A stretch of DNA of 64,000 bases. It comes from Eggerthella sp. Its GTDB lineage: Bacteria; Actinomycetota; Coriobacteriia; Coriobacteriales; Eggerthellaceae. Made by a program: the position numbers and the translations under genes. The stretch is from positions 213,480 through 277,479 of the forward strand of contig JAUNWY010000001.1 in the NCBI GenBank assembly GCA_030540085.1. The letters are read 5' to 3'. The notes below the pieces were generated by a model, which worked only from the letters and a program-made list of their open reading frames with translations, was not told where the DNA came from and did no database searches. This document shows, in pieces, positions 35,946-47,195 of the stretch. The first letter of the stretch is position 1, and each line of letters starts with the position of its first letter.

Positions 35946-35991
35946 ATGCGAAAACCCTGGAAAAGCTGGGCAATGCCCTGGTTTCCGCATA
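35946..35991. repeat. imperfect inverted repeat with 11-bp tandem repeat
   Basis: The motif ATGCGAAAAC occurs twice in tandem (about 35935-35957), and the second copy pairs imperfectly with CCTGGTTTCCGCAT (about 35978-35991). There is no T tract. It lies in the gap between rpsF and the acidic hypothetical gene, which otherwise holds the rpsF promoter and leader. Confidence 0.35.
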
Positions 35992-36030
35992 GGCGTCATA
36001 CCTTCTTTTCAAACAACGAATTCAACGCAC

Positions 36031-36060
36031 AAAAAAGGAGCCAGCAGTGCTGCCGACTCC
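36031..36060 (-). terminator. terminator of the acidic hypothetical gene
   Basis: Stem GGAG/CTCC with inner GCAG/CTGC (36037-36060). On the minus strand it is followed by TTTTTTGTG. It lies 15 nt past the stop codon. Confidence 0.7.
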
Positions 36061-36074
36061 CTCGATTGAGTTCG

Positions 36075-36569
36075 CTATTCCTCAGTTGCTTCTTCCTGCT
36101 CTTTAGGATCGAGGGTTCCCTCCACCTCAAGCTCAAGTTTGAGGTTTTCCATAAAGTTAGGAGCAGGGCCGATGTAGACAACCTCTCGCTCGATGCCATC
36201 CTCATCGTAAAGGTAGCCAAATGCGTACCCCTGCTCTTCACCAGGCAAGCCACCTTCAGCGATAAGCGCGTCCTTCTGTCCTTCATCGGTGTCGACATAG
36301 CCGTCATAGCAGAAAGCGTATGCCGTTGCGCCTCGAGCACCTTGAACCTCTTTACGCGCAGCCAAGAAGCATTCCTCAGCATCGTCACCTGGGTGCGTCT
36401 CGATAAAGAGGTTCTCCTTTACCGCAAGACCAGTGAAGGGAATAACATCTTTCCCCTCCTCCATCTTATCGGCAGCTTCGTCCAAAACAGCGACGATAAC
36501 AGCCTTCAGCACGTCATCAACGTCTTCTACGGGGATATCGTTTTCGGGATCTACCACACGATCTACCAT
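36075..36569 (-). CDS. acidic hypothetical protein
   Basis: A 164-residue soluble, strongly acidic protein that I do not recognise. It begins MVDRVVDPENDIPVEDVDDV. A central part has mixed alpha/beta character (VIPFTGLAVKENLFIETHPG, TAYAFCYDGYVDTDEG) and it ends in an acidic Glu-rich tail. It has no membrane segment or metal motif. AAAGGA lies about 6 nt upstream of the ATG and a terminator follows, so it is an independent gene. No function is assigned. Confidence 0.75.
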   Translation of the reverse strand: MVDRVVDPENDIPVEDVDDVLKAVIVAVLDEAADKMEEGKDVIPFTGLAVKENLFIETHPGDDAEECFLAARKEVQGARGATAYAFCYDGYVDTDEGQKDALIAEGGLPGEEQGYAFGYLYDEDGIEREVVYIGPAPNFMENLKLELEVEGTLDPKEQEEATEE

Positions 36570-36885
36570 GGTCGTCCTTTCCCTTTTCTTCTAAACCAAT
36601 GCAGCCCAGTGTACCCTCGCAAGCAGAAAAGCCCAACCCAAACTCCGCCAACGAGCACAACCCATCCATGAAGGTTGGGCAGCGGAGTCCGATGGCCTGG
36701 CAAAAAACAGCACCGGTGCTTCCGCACGATGGGCACCTAAAGCTCGGAGGTTTTCCGCTATCCGCTCTTCCACCGGCACACTTCTCAGGCAAGACTCCCT
36801 TAGGGGCCTATCCCCTGTCTGTGCTCTTGCCACCCCAGGCTATCTTCGAAACGCTTTTCCTGCTCATATGCACTGGCTACATGTA
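36570..36885. other. gap without recognised gene
   Basis: About 315 bp between the acidic hypothetical gene and tRNA-Ser. A 12-bp palindrome AGCACCGGTGCT lies at about 36710-36721 and is followed on the minus strand by GTTTTTTG, which might form a weak hairpin. Overlapping frames on the minus strand show Cys pairs but no start signal. I see nothing firmer. Confidence 0.4.
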
Positions 36886-36915
36886 TAAAAAAAGGCCTGC
36901 CAAAGGCAGACCTTT
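36886..36915 (-). terminator. terminator of tRNA-Ser (CGA)
   Basis: An 11-bp stem with one G-U pair and a 3-nt loop (36891-36915). On the minus strand it is followed by seven T residues. Confidence 0.85.
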
Positions 36916-36921
36916 ATATGC

Positions 36922-37014
36922 TGGCGGAAGGGGAGGGATTTGAACCCTCGTTACCGGGAGTACCGGTAAAACGGTTTTCGAGACCGCCGCATTCAGCCGC
37001 TCTGCCACCCTTCC
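36922..37014 (-). tRNA. tRNA-Ser (CGA)
   Basis: A 93-nt minus-strand cloverleaf with a long variable arm. The acceptor is GGAAGGG, the anticodon loop CTCGAAA gives CGA, the T arm has GGTTCAA, and CCA is encoded. Confidence 0.95.
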
Positions 37015-37046
37015 AAGATATGTATCAGCCGCCAAAGGGGCTGGTG

Positions 37047-37076
37047 AAAAAGAAAGCGCCCAAAACAGGCGCTTTC
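37047..37076 (-). terminator. terminator of tRNA-Ser (GGA)
   Basis: A 9-bp perfect stem GAAAGCGCC/GGCGCTTTC (37052-37076). On the minus strand it is followed by TTTTTCACC. Confidence 0.82.
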
Positions 37077-37086
37077 GAAAAATCAC

Positions 37087-37179
37087 TGGCGGAGAGATGG
37101 GGATTCGAACCCCAGATACGCTTTTGGCGTATACACGATTTCCAATCGTGCTCCTTAAGCCAGACTCGGACATCTCTCC
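37087..37179 (-). tRNA. tRNA-Ser (GGA)
   Basis: A 93-nt minus-strand cloverleaf with acceptor GGAGAGA/TCTCTCC, anticodon stem CACGA/TCGTG with loop TTGGAAA (GGA), a long variable arm, T loop GGTTCGA and encoded CCA. Confidence 0.95.
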
Positions 37180-37224
37180 AGCTGCAGCGCTTCCCGCGCA
37201 TGCAAGGATGTACTTTACACCATC

Positions 37225-38019
37225 TTAGTACCGGCTGACAAGAGAAAAATAGCCATCTTCTGACAAGATTTTTAATGGAACATCAAAAAGGTCGGAAACA
37301 CACTCGATAGTAAGGGCTTCTTCCTTGGGCTTGTCCCCATAGAGCTTGCCGTCTTTGATCATTACCACACGCTTGATTTCGGGAATGATGTCTTCAGGAT
37401 AGTGCGTAACCAAAATAATCGACTTGCCAGCAGCAACCAAATCGCGCATTGCCTTGCGAACGAAATACATGCCTTCCGGATCAAGCGCGGTAGTTGGCTC
37501 GTCAAATACCAATACCTCAGGATCATGAACAAGCGCACGGGCAATAAGCACACGACGAGCCTGGCCAGAAGACATTGTCATGATGTCTCGATCGGCATGC
37601 TCTTTCATTCCCAGGAATTCCAGAGCACGCAAAGCCTTTTCCTTGCCTGCCTCGGTCATGTTGTGACGGCGGGGAACGCCAAGAACGCCAAACAGCCCGC
37701 CATACACCACATCAAGGGCCGGAAGATGGACGGTTATCTGATCCTGCATCGTTGAAGAAACAATACCCAAGCATTGTTTAACCTCTTCGAGCGTGACCAA
37801 CGACTTTCCCTTGAACAGCACCGGAGGCTCATCGCGATGAAGGGGGAACACTTCACGGGTTATGAGATGAATAAACGTCGATTTGCCGGCGCCATTGGGA
37901 CCAATAAGGGCAATGCTTTCGCCTTGCTGCAGGGTGAAGTCCCCCACATTCAAGATCTCTTTCCCCTTACGGCGAACTACGGCGTCATGAAGCTCAATTA
38001 GAGGCGGTTTCGTTTCCAT
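37225..38019 (-). CDS. ABC transporter ATP-binding protein (orphan)
   Basis: A 264-residue ATPase with Walker A IGPNGAGKSTF, Q-loop region VSSTMQDQI, signature MSSGQARRVLIARAL, Walker B VLVFDEPTTALD and a switch His in LVTHYPEDI. The MSSGQ signature and the tail resemble ModF/PhrA-like single-domain ATPases. No permease or binding protein lies nearby, so its partner is unknown and it might have a non-transport role. AAAGG is 6 nt before the ATG. Confidence 0.85.
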   Translation of the reverse strand: METKPPLIELHDAVVRRKGKEILNVGDFTLQQGESIALIGPNGAGKSTFIHLITREVFPLHRDEPPVLFKGKSLVTLEEVKQCLGIVSSTMQDQITVHLPALDVVYGGLFGVLGVPRRHNMTEAGKEKALRALEFLGMKEHADRDIMTMSSGQARRVLIARALVHDPEVLVFDEPTTALDPEGMYFVRKAMRDLVAAGKSIILVTHYPEDIIPEIKRVVMIKDGKLYGDKPKEEALTIECVSDLFDVPLKILSEDGYFSLVSRY

Positions 38020-38040
38020 TGCTTACCTTTCTAGATAAAT

Positions 38041-38068
38041 CAAGGCCACCTCATGCGAGGCGGCCTTG
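38041..38068 (-). terminator. hairpin terminator after the PrsA-like gene
   Basis: A 12-bp stem (one G-U pair) CAAGGCCGCCTC with a 4-nt loop, followed on the minus strand by ATTTATCT. The weak T tract may allow readthrough into the ABC ATPase gene. Confidence 0.65.
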
Positions 38069-38090
38069 GGAAAGCCTGATTAATTGGTTT

Positions 38091-39269
38091 TTACTGACCG
38101 GAATTCTCGGAATTCGAGCTCTGCTCATTGGAGGATTCCGACGAGCCCTCCGTAGCCGATGCATCGGCATTGGTATCGGCAGAAGCCCCATTGTTGGAGT
38201 CATCGGAGTTATCGCTCGACGAATCGCTGTTGTCGTACTTGGTCATATCAAGGTTATAAGGAACATTCTCGGGCATATCGTTGTTCTGGATGTCTGCCTG
38301 AGTCTTATAGTTGTTGAACCAATCGGAATATGCCGTGGACTTGTTCTGGTCCTTCACGATGTTCAAAATGTAGTCAACGAATTCCTGAGGATATGCAGAG
38401 AGGCTAGTTGCCTTGCCATCGCAGGTGAATTCATCAGTGCACTTGATGATGTGAATGCCGTAATCGCTCGTTACCAAACCAGACACCTGACCAACGGAAA
38501 GGCCGTCAAGAGCATCGGTGTAGTCGGTTACAAAGGAATTGATAGCGTCCCAGCCAACATTGCCGCCATCGGCCGCAGAGGCCGTGTCGGTGGAATACTG
38601 CTTGGCAGCTTCGGCGAAATCGAGCGTTCCAGCATTGATCTGATCGAGTACTTCCTGAGCTTTTTCGGTGTCGCTCGAAGCGAACAAGATATGGGAGGAC
38701 TTCTTAGCGCCATTGAACATGGTGTAGTACGTGTTCAGCATTTCAAGTACCTTGGAATCATCAGCAGTGGCTGCATCTCCCGCAACTGCATCTTCCAAGG
38801 CCTTATCAAGCAAACCAGCTTCAACGGACTCGCGGTACTGATCCTCGGTCAAGCCAGCAGAGGAAAGAGCTTGTTTCCAAGCGTCATCGCTGTCGTAATT
38901 GGCCTTCATGTTGTTGATCTCGTCATCAACCTGAGACTGCTCGACCGTGATGCCCTTTTCGTCACACGCCTGCTTCTTCAGCTCGTTTTCAACGTAGTAA
39001 TCGATCACCTGATCGCGAACCGTGGCGGGATCAAAGGAATTCTCCTTCATCCAATTGCCCCAGTCGTCGTCGCTGGTGAGGTCTGAGCTAGTGCGGAAGT
39101 CCTGAATGTACTTAGTGATGGTGTCTTCCTGAATCTCAGCACCATTTACCGTTGCTGCAACGCCGCCGGTATAGCCGTAATTCGTGCCACCACAACCAAC
39201 CAAGGCAATGCAGCAGGCAGCGGATACGCCGACAACAGAAATCTTGCGAAGAAGAGCTCCGTGCTTCAT
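38091..39269 (-). CDS. PrsA/SurA-like peptidyl-prolyl isomerase lipoprotein
   Basis: A 392-residue extracytoplasmic foldase. The signal peptide ends in the lipobox LVGCGG (lipidated Cys about 26). A SurA_N-like helical region (about 40-170; AATVNGAEIQEDTITKYIQD) precedes a parvulin domain (about 190-280; SSHILFASSDTEKAQEVL, FAEAAKQYSTD, GGNVGW, YGIHIIK). The C-terminus is a Ser/Asn/Asp-rich disordered tail. It would help fold exported proteins at the membrane surface. The family is clear; substrates are unknown. Confidence 0.87.
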   Translation of the reverse strand: MKHGALLRKISVVGVSAACCIALVGCGGTNYGYTGGVAATVNGAEIQEDTITKYIQDFRTSSDLTSDDDWGNWMKENSFDPATVRDQVIDYYVENELKKQACDEKGITVEQSQVDDEINNMKANYDSDDAWKQALSSAGLTEDQYRESVEAGLLDKALEDAVAGDAATADDSKVLEMLNTYYTMFNGAKKSSHILFASSDTEKAQEVLDQINAGTLDFAEAAKQYSTDTASAADGGNVGWDAINSFVTDYTDALDGLSVGQVSGLVTSDYGIHIIKCTDEFTCDGKATSLSAYPQEFVDYILNIVKDQNKSTAYSDWFNNYKTQADIQNNDMPENVPYNLDMTKYDNSDSSSDNSDDSNNGASADTNADASATEGSSESSNEQSSNSENSGQ

Positions 39270-39522
39270 GTATGTTCCTTTTTCCTACGGTACGAAACGA
39301 GGTCACACCCGATGAGCAGGTGCAACGCATGCTATTTTTGCACAACGTCAATTTCGTGATTTCGTTCGCACAATTTGCCCACGTATCACCGCTGTTTAAT
39401 CACACCCCCTCCATAAAAGACGCTTCCTTTAACGAGGTCGGCAAACGGGGATAGCCCTGGCACCCAAAATTCCCAAGCATCATGCCAACCATTCCGAAAT
39501 ACCCGATCCCGATGCAGCGCTC

Positions 39523-39537
39523 TGTTTCACGTGAAAC
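39523..39537. promoter_or_regulatory. parS site in a gene-free gap
   Basis: TGTTTCACGTGAAAC matches 15 of the 16 consensus positions, the last A being G. It lies in the 723-bp gap (39270-39992) between the PrsA-like gene and typA. Confidence 0.85.
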
Positions 39538-39599
39538 GAAATGCCTTGCACTCCACCCAGATAATTCGCTTCTTTATCGCAGGGTCATGCAGCTCCCCG

Positions 39600-39795
39600 T
39601 TGTGAAAACAAAAATCTCGGCTTTCTTGCAACTTTTTTGCGATTAGGGACTCCTTTCCTCATCCGAAAAGAGAAAAGGGACCGTTTCGTGGCTGATTTGC
39701 TGCGATTTCGGGCCGTGATTTACGCCTTGGCGCCCTGCGACAATCCCTAATCGCAAAAATGTTGCAGTCCAGGCGGATTTTCTGTTTTCAGGACC
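39600..39795. mobile_element. inverted-repeat element, MITE-like
   Basis: Inner arms 39627-39649 and 39744-39766 are 23 nt long and complementary at 22 positions. Flanking sequence stays loosely complementary out to TGAAAACA-like ends (about 39602 and 39788), giving an element of about 195 bp with no credible gene. No other copy was noticed in this window, so mobility is inference. Confidence 0.45.
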
Positions 39796-39883
39796 TCGGG
39801 GCAGCCTCAAGATGGCGCCATCAGACAAGGAGATCCATATCTGCCCTCTATCCGCATGTTTCTCATTGCAGACGGCACTTAAC

Positions 39884-39918
39884 AACAAAACGCCGGACGA
39901 CGAATCGTCCGGCGTTTT
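39884..39918 (-). terminator. terminator of typA
   Basis: A 14-bp perfect stem (AAAACGCCGGACGA and complement, 39887-39918) with a TTCG loop on the minus strand. The stem ends in TTTT, followed by GTTGTT. Confidence 0.85.
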
Positions 39919-39992
39919 AATCAGTCAGTCTTTTTGGGTTAATTCCTCCCCGAATACCCTATACAGGAGAATCCGGATTGGAATAAACCAGC

Positions 39993-41807
39993 CTATTTGT
40001 TCTTTGCTTCCTTACGGCGCTGAGTAGCGGAAAGGGTGCGCTTGCGGAGACGGATAGACTGAGGCGTTACCTCTACCAGCTCGTCGTCTTCGATGTACTC
40101 AAGTGCCTCTTCGAGCGTAAACGTGATAGGAGGCGTAAGGGAGATAGCCTTATCGGCGCCAGAAGAGCGCTGGTTACCCAGCTGCTTAGCCTTGGCAACG
40201 TTTACCACCATGTCGCCTTCCTTGGCGGATTCGCCAACGATCATGCCTTCATAGCAATCCTCGCCTGGACCAACGAACAGCTTGCCGCGCTCCTGCAGGG
40301 TATCAAGAGCGTATGCAACCGACTTCTCTGTTGCCATGGCAATCATGCAGCCGTTCTTGCGGCCAATCATCTCTCCGGAATAGGGGCCGTATTCACGGAA
40401 GTGGTGGAATAGCACCGCTTCGCCGTGGCTTACATTCAGAATCTTGGTCTTCAAGCCCATGGTGCCACGGGAGGGGATGGCAAACGTAAGGTGCGTCATG
40501 GTTTCGTCGGACACCATGTCTTCCATGATGCCGCCTGCCGTACCCATAACCTCAATTGCCTTACCGGAATAGTCGTTGGGAACATCGATAGTGGCTTCCT
40601 CGATGGGTTCGAGCTTGTTGCCAGCCTCGTCTTCCTTGTAAACAACCTGAGGACGGCCAACCTGGAATTCGAAACCTTCGCGGCGCATGGTTTCCATAAG
40701 AACGGAAAGATGAAGAACGCCACGACCGGCAACGCGAACGCCCGACTTATCTTCGGTTTCCTCGATGCGCATGGAGATGTTGCTCTCCTTTTCACGCATC
40801 AGGCGCTCCTTCAGCTGGCGAGCGCCAACAATATCGCCCTCTCGACCAACCAAGGGGCTCGTGGAAGCCTCAAACACAACAGCCATGGTGGGTTCCTCAA
40901 CGGCCAAAGGCTCCATCTCGACAGGATTCTCAGGGTCGGTGATAACATCGCCGATGTCGGTCTGCTCCACGCCGATAACAGCCACGATATCGCCTGCGCT
41001 GGCCTCAGGAACCTCGGCCTTACCAAGGTTCTCAAAGGTGTATACCTTGCGAATCTGCGCGTTGTAGCGGTTGCCGTCAGGCTGGATTACCAGAACCTGC
41101 TCTTTTTCATGAATAGTACCGCTCTGCAAACGACCAATACCGATTCGTCCCTCATAGCTGCTGTGGTCAACCGTGCAGACCTGAAGGGCAACAGGGCCTT
41201 CTACATCTACGTCAGGGCAGGGGATTTCCTTCAGGATGGTATCAAGCAGGGGAATCATGTCCATGTTGCCATCATTGACGTCGTAGCGTGCGTAGCCATT
41301 GACTGCGGAAGCGTAAACTACGGGGAAATCGAGCTGCTCGTCGCTTGCACCCAACTCAACCATCAAGTCGAATACCTTGTCAACAGCAGCATCGGGGTTA
41401 GCGTTGGGACGGTCGATCTTGTTAACCACAACAACGATGCGCAAACCACGCTCAAGGGCGTGAGAAAGAACGAAACGGGTCTGGGGCTTGGGGCCCTCAT
41501 AAGCATCAACAATAAGCAATGCGCCGTCTGCCATATTGAGAACACGCTCTACCTCGCCACCGAAGTCGGCATGGCCGGGGGTGTCGATAACGTTGATCTT
41601 GGTGTCCTTGTAGTGGATGGAGATGTTCTTAGAGAGAATGGTGATGCCGCGCTCGCGCTCCTGATCGTTTGAGTCGAGCACGCGCTCAGCGACTTCCTGG
41701 TTCTCGCGGAATACATGCGAGGACCAGAGCAGGCGGTCGACCAGGGTGGTTTTACCATGGTCAACGTGCGCAATGATTGCCACATTGCGGATGTTTTCCT
41801 GTTTCAT
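39993..41807 (-). CDS. typA: ribosome-associated GTPase TypA/BipA
   Basis: A translational GTPase of 604 residues related to EF-G and LepA, involved in ribosome assembly and stress adaptation. Motifs are NVAIIAHVDHGKTTLVDRLL (G1), RERGITI (G2), DTPGHADFGGEVERVL (G3) and VVNKIDRPNA (G4), then domain II and the BipA-specific C-terminal domain containing SHGEAVLFHHF. Full length. A purine-rich site (AGGAAGAAG) precedes the ATG. It is monocistronic with its own terminator. Confidence 0.96.
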   Translation of the reverse strand: MKQENIRNVAIIAHVDHGKTTLVDRLLWSSHVFRENQEVAERVLDSNDQERERGITILSKNISIHYKDTKINVIDTPGHADFGGEVERVLNMADGALLIVDAYEGPKPQTRFVLSHALERGLRIVVVVNKIDRPNANPDAAVDKVFDLMVELGASDEQLDFPVVYASAVNGYARYDVNDGNMDMIPLLDTILKEIPCPDVDVEGPVALQVCTVDHSSYEGRIGIGRLQSGTIHEKEQVLVIQPDGNRYNAQIRKVYTFENLGKAEVPEASAGDIVAVIGVEQTDIGDVITDPENPVEMEPLAVEEPTMAVVFEASTSPLVGREGDIVGARQLKERLMREKESNISMRIEETEDKSGVRVAGRGVLHLSVLMETMRREGFEFQVGRPQVVYKEDEAGNKLEPIEEATIDVPNDYSGKAIEVMGTAGGIMEDMVSDETMTHLTFAIPSRGTMGLKTKILNVSHGEAVLFHHFREYGPYSGEMIGRKNGCMIAMATEKSVAYALDTLQERGKLFVGPGEDCYEGMIVGESAKEGDMVVNVAKAKQLGNQRSSGADKAISLTPPITFTLEEALEYIEDDELVEVTPQSIRLRKRTLSATQRRKEAKNK

Positions 41808-41906
41808 CTACTTCTTCCTTCTTAAAGACGTTGTCTTGTTAACCCATAAGCGGTAAAAGCTTACCAGCGCGAATAAGCCCAAACAGGGCAGACCAGTCGC
41901 TCTACA

Positions 41907-41937
41907 CAAAAAAGAAGCCGTCCATTCGGACGGCTTC
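41907..41937 (-). terminator. terminator of tRNA-Ala
   Basis: A 10-bp perfect stem GAAGCCGTCC (41914-41923) with its complement (41928-41937) and 4-nt loop. On the minus strand it is followed by TTTTTTGTG. Confidence 0.85.
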
Positions 41938-41946
41938 GAAAATTCG

Positions 41947-42022
41947 TGGTGGAGCATAAGGGGATCGAACCCTTGACCTCAGGCTTGCAAAGCCCGCGCT
42001 CTCCCAGCTGAGCTAATGCCCC
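41947..42022 (-). tRNA. tRNA-Ala (TGC)
   Basis: A 76-nt minus-strand cloverleaf: acceptor GGGGCAT, anticodon loop TTTGCAA (TGC), T arm with GGTTCGA, encoded CCA. Confidence 0.96.
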
Positions 42023-42050
42023 ACGTAGGTTATGTGCGATTTCGTTATCA

Positions 42051-42094
42051 ATAAACGCTCCACCGGCAAACTCGGCTCACGGTGGAGCGTTTAT
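42051..42094 (-). other. 15-bp hairpin between tRNA-Ile and tRNA-Ala
   Basis: Perfect arms ATAAACGCTCCACCG (42051-42065) and its complement (42080-42094) enclose a 14-nt loop. No T tract follows on the minus strand, so it may be a processing stem of an Ile-Ala tRNA precursor rather than a terminator. Confidence 0.6.
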
Positions 42095-42106
42095 CAGTAA
42101 AAAAAA

Positions 42107-42183
<77 letters not shown>

Positions 42184-42433
42184 GAAATCGCGCTCAATTA
42201 ATATACTTCCTACCCCCATATGGGTCAAGAAGAATTTTGCATTTTCTTAAAAAAGTTTTCGCTAGGGTTTCCTTCGGCTGATTCATATCTGAATAACACC
42301 AGGTCAGAATAGTGTTTTCAATTCCAATAGCAAAACAAATTATTTTAAAAATTGACGGTAACACCGCCACTTCGGAAGAAAAAGCGCCCTCTTCTTGGAT
42401 AATTCCTTGCTTCAAATTAGCGAAAAAATTTTT
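42184..42433. other. AT-rich gap between tRNA-Ile and gyrA terminator
   Basis: About 250 bp, clearly more AT-rich than the surroundings. A minus-strand reading frame of 87 codons crosses it but lacks a ribosome-binding site and recognisable motifs. It may hold the promoter of the tRNA-Ile/Ala unit. No clear boxes seen. Confidence 0.4.
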
Positions 42434-42468
42434 GAAAAAAATTGGGACCCAGAGCATCTGGGTCCCAA
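42434..42468 (-). terminator. terminator of gyrA
   Basis: A 12-bp perfect stem TTGGGACCCAGA (42442-42453) with its complement (42457-42468). On the minus strand it is followed by TTTTTTTC. It lies 24 nt past the gyrA stop. Confidence 0.88.
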
Positions 42469-42492
42469 CATCGGAAATATTAGTGCTTACTA

Positions 42493-45021
42493 CTACTCTA
42501 CATCGAGCAGGCTTGCCTGATCTTTATGGGTGGCAGGAGCCGCCTTGGAAGATTTCTTTTCGGTTGTAGTGGAAGTAGCCACAGCAGAAACCTTGTCCTT
42601 GCCGGCAACATTCATCACATGAACGCCCTGAGTGGAGCGTCCCAGCTGCGACACGCCGGAAACCGGTGTGCGAACCACTACGCCCTCTTCGGTGATAATC
42701 ATGATCTCGTCGTCTTCCTCGACGATCTTCATGGCCGAGAGCAAGCCCTTTTTGGCCGTCATGGTGATGGTGTACACACCTTGGCCTCCGCGGTGGTGGG
42801 AAGGATATTCCTCTACCGGAGTGCGCTTGCCATAGCCGAGCTCGGTGATAACCAAGAGTTCGGTTCCCGGTCGCGCTATCTCCATGCCGAGCACGCGAGC
42901 GTCGGCGTTAACCGTCATACCGCGCACGCCCATGGTGTCACGACCCATAGCACGAACCTCGGATTCGTCCCACATAATGGCCTTGCCTGCAGAGGAGACC
43001 ATCATGACCTTTTCACCCTCAGCAACACGCTGAACACTAATAAGCGTGTCGTTTTCCTTCAGGTTGATCGCGATCAAGCCGTCCCGGCGCGTACGGTCGT
43101 AGAGCTTCATGGAAGTTTTCTTAACCATGCCGGACGAAGTCGCAAACATCAGGTACTCGTCTTCGGGGAAATCCTTGGTGGCGATAACCGCAGCGATGGT
43201 TTCACCCTTTTCCAGGGGCAGAACATTCACAATTGCGGTTCCCCGAGCATGACGAGACGCCTCGGGAATCTCGTAGGCCTTCAAACGGTATACACGTCCG
43301 CGAGAAGAGAAGAACAGTAGATAAGCATGGGTTGAGGAAATGAAGAGATGCTCGACGAAGTCGGCCTCTTTCAAATTCACTCCCTGCATGCCCTTACCGC
43401 CGCGCTTCTGCTGGCGATACGTGGCCACGGGAAGACGCTTCACGTAGCCAGCCTTGGTTACCGTGATGGCAACCTCTTCTTCAGCAATAAGGTCTTCTAC
43501 GTCGAGATCCTTCGCCTCGTCGGTAATCTTGGTGATACGAGCGGAGCTGTATTTTTCCTTGATCTCGGTAAGCTCTTCCTTGATCACCTGTTTTACCAGG
43601 TCTTTATCGGAAAGCAAACGCTTGTAGTAATCAATCTTCTCGCGCAGTTCCTTCAATTCGGCTTCGATCTTCTCGCGTTCCAAGCCGGTCAGGCGGCGCA
43701 GCTTCATTTCGAGGATTGCTTCGCTCTGCTTTTCGGAAAGCTTGAAGCGCTCCATCAACACGTCTTTCGCTTCGCGATCGGTGTTAGACGAACGAATGAT
43801 CTGGATTACCTCGTCGATATTGTCGAGAGCAATCACGAAGCCTTCCAAGATATGGGCGCGGGCCTCTGCTTTGGCCAAGTCGTAGCGTGTACGACGCTCC
43901 ACAACCTCTTCCTGATGCAGGATGTAGTAGTGGAGGATTTCTTTCAGGGACAATACGCGAGGAACACCATTAACCAGAGCCAGCATATTGCAGCCGAAAC
44001 CAACCTGCAGCTGGGTATGCTTGTACAGCTTGTTCAGCACAACCTGAGGAATAGCATTCTGCTTCAGCTCGATAATGATGTCGATGCCGTGGCGGTCAGC
44101 GCCGTCATGAACGTTTGAAATCTCAGGAAGCTTCTTGTCGCGAATCAGATCGGCGATCTTCTTCAAGAGATTAGTACGGTTCACCTGATAGGGAATCTCG
44201 GAAACAACGATTGAATGCTTGCCGTTCTTGCCCTCTTCGATGCGGCACTTCGAGCGAATGGTAAGGCTTCCTTTTCCTGTTTCATAAGCATCGCGGATGC
44301 CCTTGCGGCCCATGATGATGCCTCCTGTAGGGAAGTCAGGACCGGGGAGAACCTTCATCAGGTCGTCAACCGTGCAATCAGGATTGTCGATCATCATGCA
44401 GGTTGCGTCGATTGCCTCGCCAAGATTATGCGGGGGAATGTTCGTCGCCATACCAACAGCAATGCCCGAAGAACCGTTTACCAACAGGTTCGGGAAGCGC
44501 GAAGGCAAGACGACGGGCTCTTGCAGGCTCTCGTCGTAGTTAGGCTGGAAATCTACCGTTTCCTTGTCAAGGTCACGCAGCAACTCCATTGCTGGCTTGT
44601 CCAAGCGAGCCTCGGTGTAACGCATTGCAGCTGCCGAGTCGCCGTCGATCGAGCCAAAGTTGCCGTGGCCGTCAACCAGCGGAACACGCATGGAGAATGG
44701 CTGTGCCAAACGAACCATAGTGTCATACACGGCAGAGTCGCCATGCGGGTGATACTTACCAATTACGTCACCAACGGTACGAGCGGACTTAGCATGGGGA
44801 CGCTTTGGGGTGATGCCGCTTTCATTCATCGCATACAGAATGCGGCGATGAACAGGCTTCAAGCCGTCGCGAACATCGGGAAGCGCGCGCGAAACAATAA
44901 CGCTCATCGAATACTCGAGGAACGACGTGCGCATCTCTTTGCTGAGCTCAGCAGGAAGAACGTTTGCTGCAGCAGCTTGCTGCTCGTCCTTCTTGTCTGT
45001 CTCGTTCTTATCTTCTGCCAC
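42493..45021 (-). CDS. gyrA: DNA gyrase subunit A
   Basis: The DNA-cleaving subunit of gyrase, 842 residues. It shows [20 protein letters not shown], the catalytic tyrosine in [28 protein letters not shown] (quinolone-resistance region) and a C-terminal beta-pinwheel with repeated [12 protein letters not shown]-like blades and the GyrA box region QRRGGKGM (as QKRGGKGM). GTG 45021 is chosen because GAAGGAG lies 5 nt upstream. An ATG at 45066 lies inside a parS-like palindrome and lacks a site. It follows gyrB by 73 nt and is probably co-transcribed with it. Confidence 0.97.
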   Translation of the reverse strand: MAEDKNETDKKDEQQAAAANVLPAELSKEMRTSFLEYSMSVIVSRALPDVRDGLKPVHRRILYAMNESGITPKRPHAKSARTVGDVIGKYHPHGDSAVYDTMVRLAQPFSMRVPLVDGHGNFGSIDGDSAAAMRYTEARLDKPAMELLRDLDKETVDFQPNYDESLQEPVVLPSRFPNLLVNGSSGIAVGMATNIPPHNLGEAIDATCMMIDNPDCTVDDLMKVLPGPDFPTGGIIMGRKGIRDAYETGKGSLTIRSKCRIEEGKNGKHSIVVSEIPYQVNRTNLLKKIADLIRDKKLPEISNVHDGADRHGIDIIIELKQNAIPQVVLNKLYKHTQLQVGFGCNMLALVNGVPRVLSLKEILHYYILHQEEVVERRTRYDLAKAEARAHILEGFVIALDNIDEVIQIIRSSNTDREAKDVLMERFKLSEKQSEAILEMKLRRLTGLEREKIEAELKELREKIDYYKRLLSDKDLVKQVIKEELTEIKEKYSSARITKITDEAKDLDVEDLIAEEEVAITVTKAGYVKRLPVATYRQQKRGGKGMQGVNLKEADFVEHLFISSTHAYLLFFSSRGRVYRLKAYEIPEASRHARGTAIVNVLPLEKGETIAAVIATKDFPEDEYLMFATSSGMVKKTSMKLYDRTRRDGLIAINLKENDTLISVQRVAEGEKVMMVSSAGKAIMWDESEVRAMGRDTMGVRGMTVNADARVLGMEIARPGTELLVITELGYGKRTPVEEYPSHHRGGQGVYTITMTAKKGLLSAMKIVEEDDEIMIITEEGVVVRTPVSGVSQLGRSTQGVHVMNVAGKDKVSAVATSTTTEKKSSKAAPATHKDQASLLDVE

Positions 45022-45049
45022 GAAGACTCCTTCTGTCTTGTTGCTTGAA

Positions 45050-45065
45050 TGTTTTACGTGAAACA
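45050..45065. promoter_or_regulatory. parS-like site between gyrB and gyrA
   Basis: TGTTTTACGTGAAACA differs from the 16-bp parS consensus at one base. It sits in the 73-bp gyrB-gyrA gap. Confidence 0.55.
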
Positions 45066-45094
45066 CTTCGCCGGGTTCCTACCCGGCAACCCTC

Positions 45095-47161
<2,067 letters not shown>

Positions 47162-47195
47162 CTACGGGTATAAAAGCTATCGTGTTAGGCATTTT

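Noticed and set aside
36660-36760. Weak resemblance of the minus strand to SRP RNA (GTGCTGTTT-n-GCCAGG)
   Set aside because: The essential GGAAGG loop partner region and closing helices are missing.
36517-36792. Minus-strand frame with Cys pairs (FRCPSCGS) suggesting a zinc ribbon
   Set aside because: No start signal, overlaps the start of the acidic hypothetical gene, and the rest of the frame is Arg/Gly-rich noise.
39643-39888. 81-codon minus-strand frame inside the inverted-repeat element
   Set aside because: No ribosome-binding site. The coding potential comes from the repeat sequence.
42194-42457. 87-codon minus-strand frame in the AT-rich gap before gyrA
   Set aside because: No Shine-Dalgarno, no known motif, and it overlaps the gyrA terminator.
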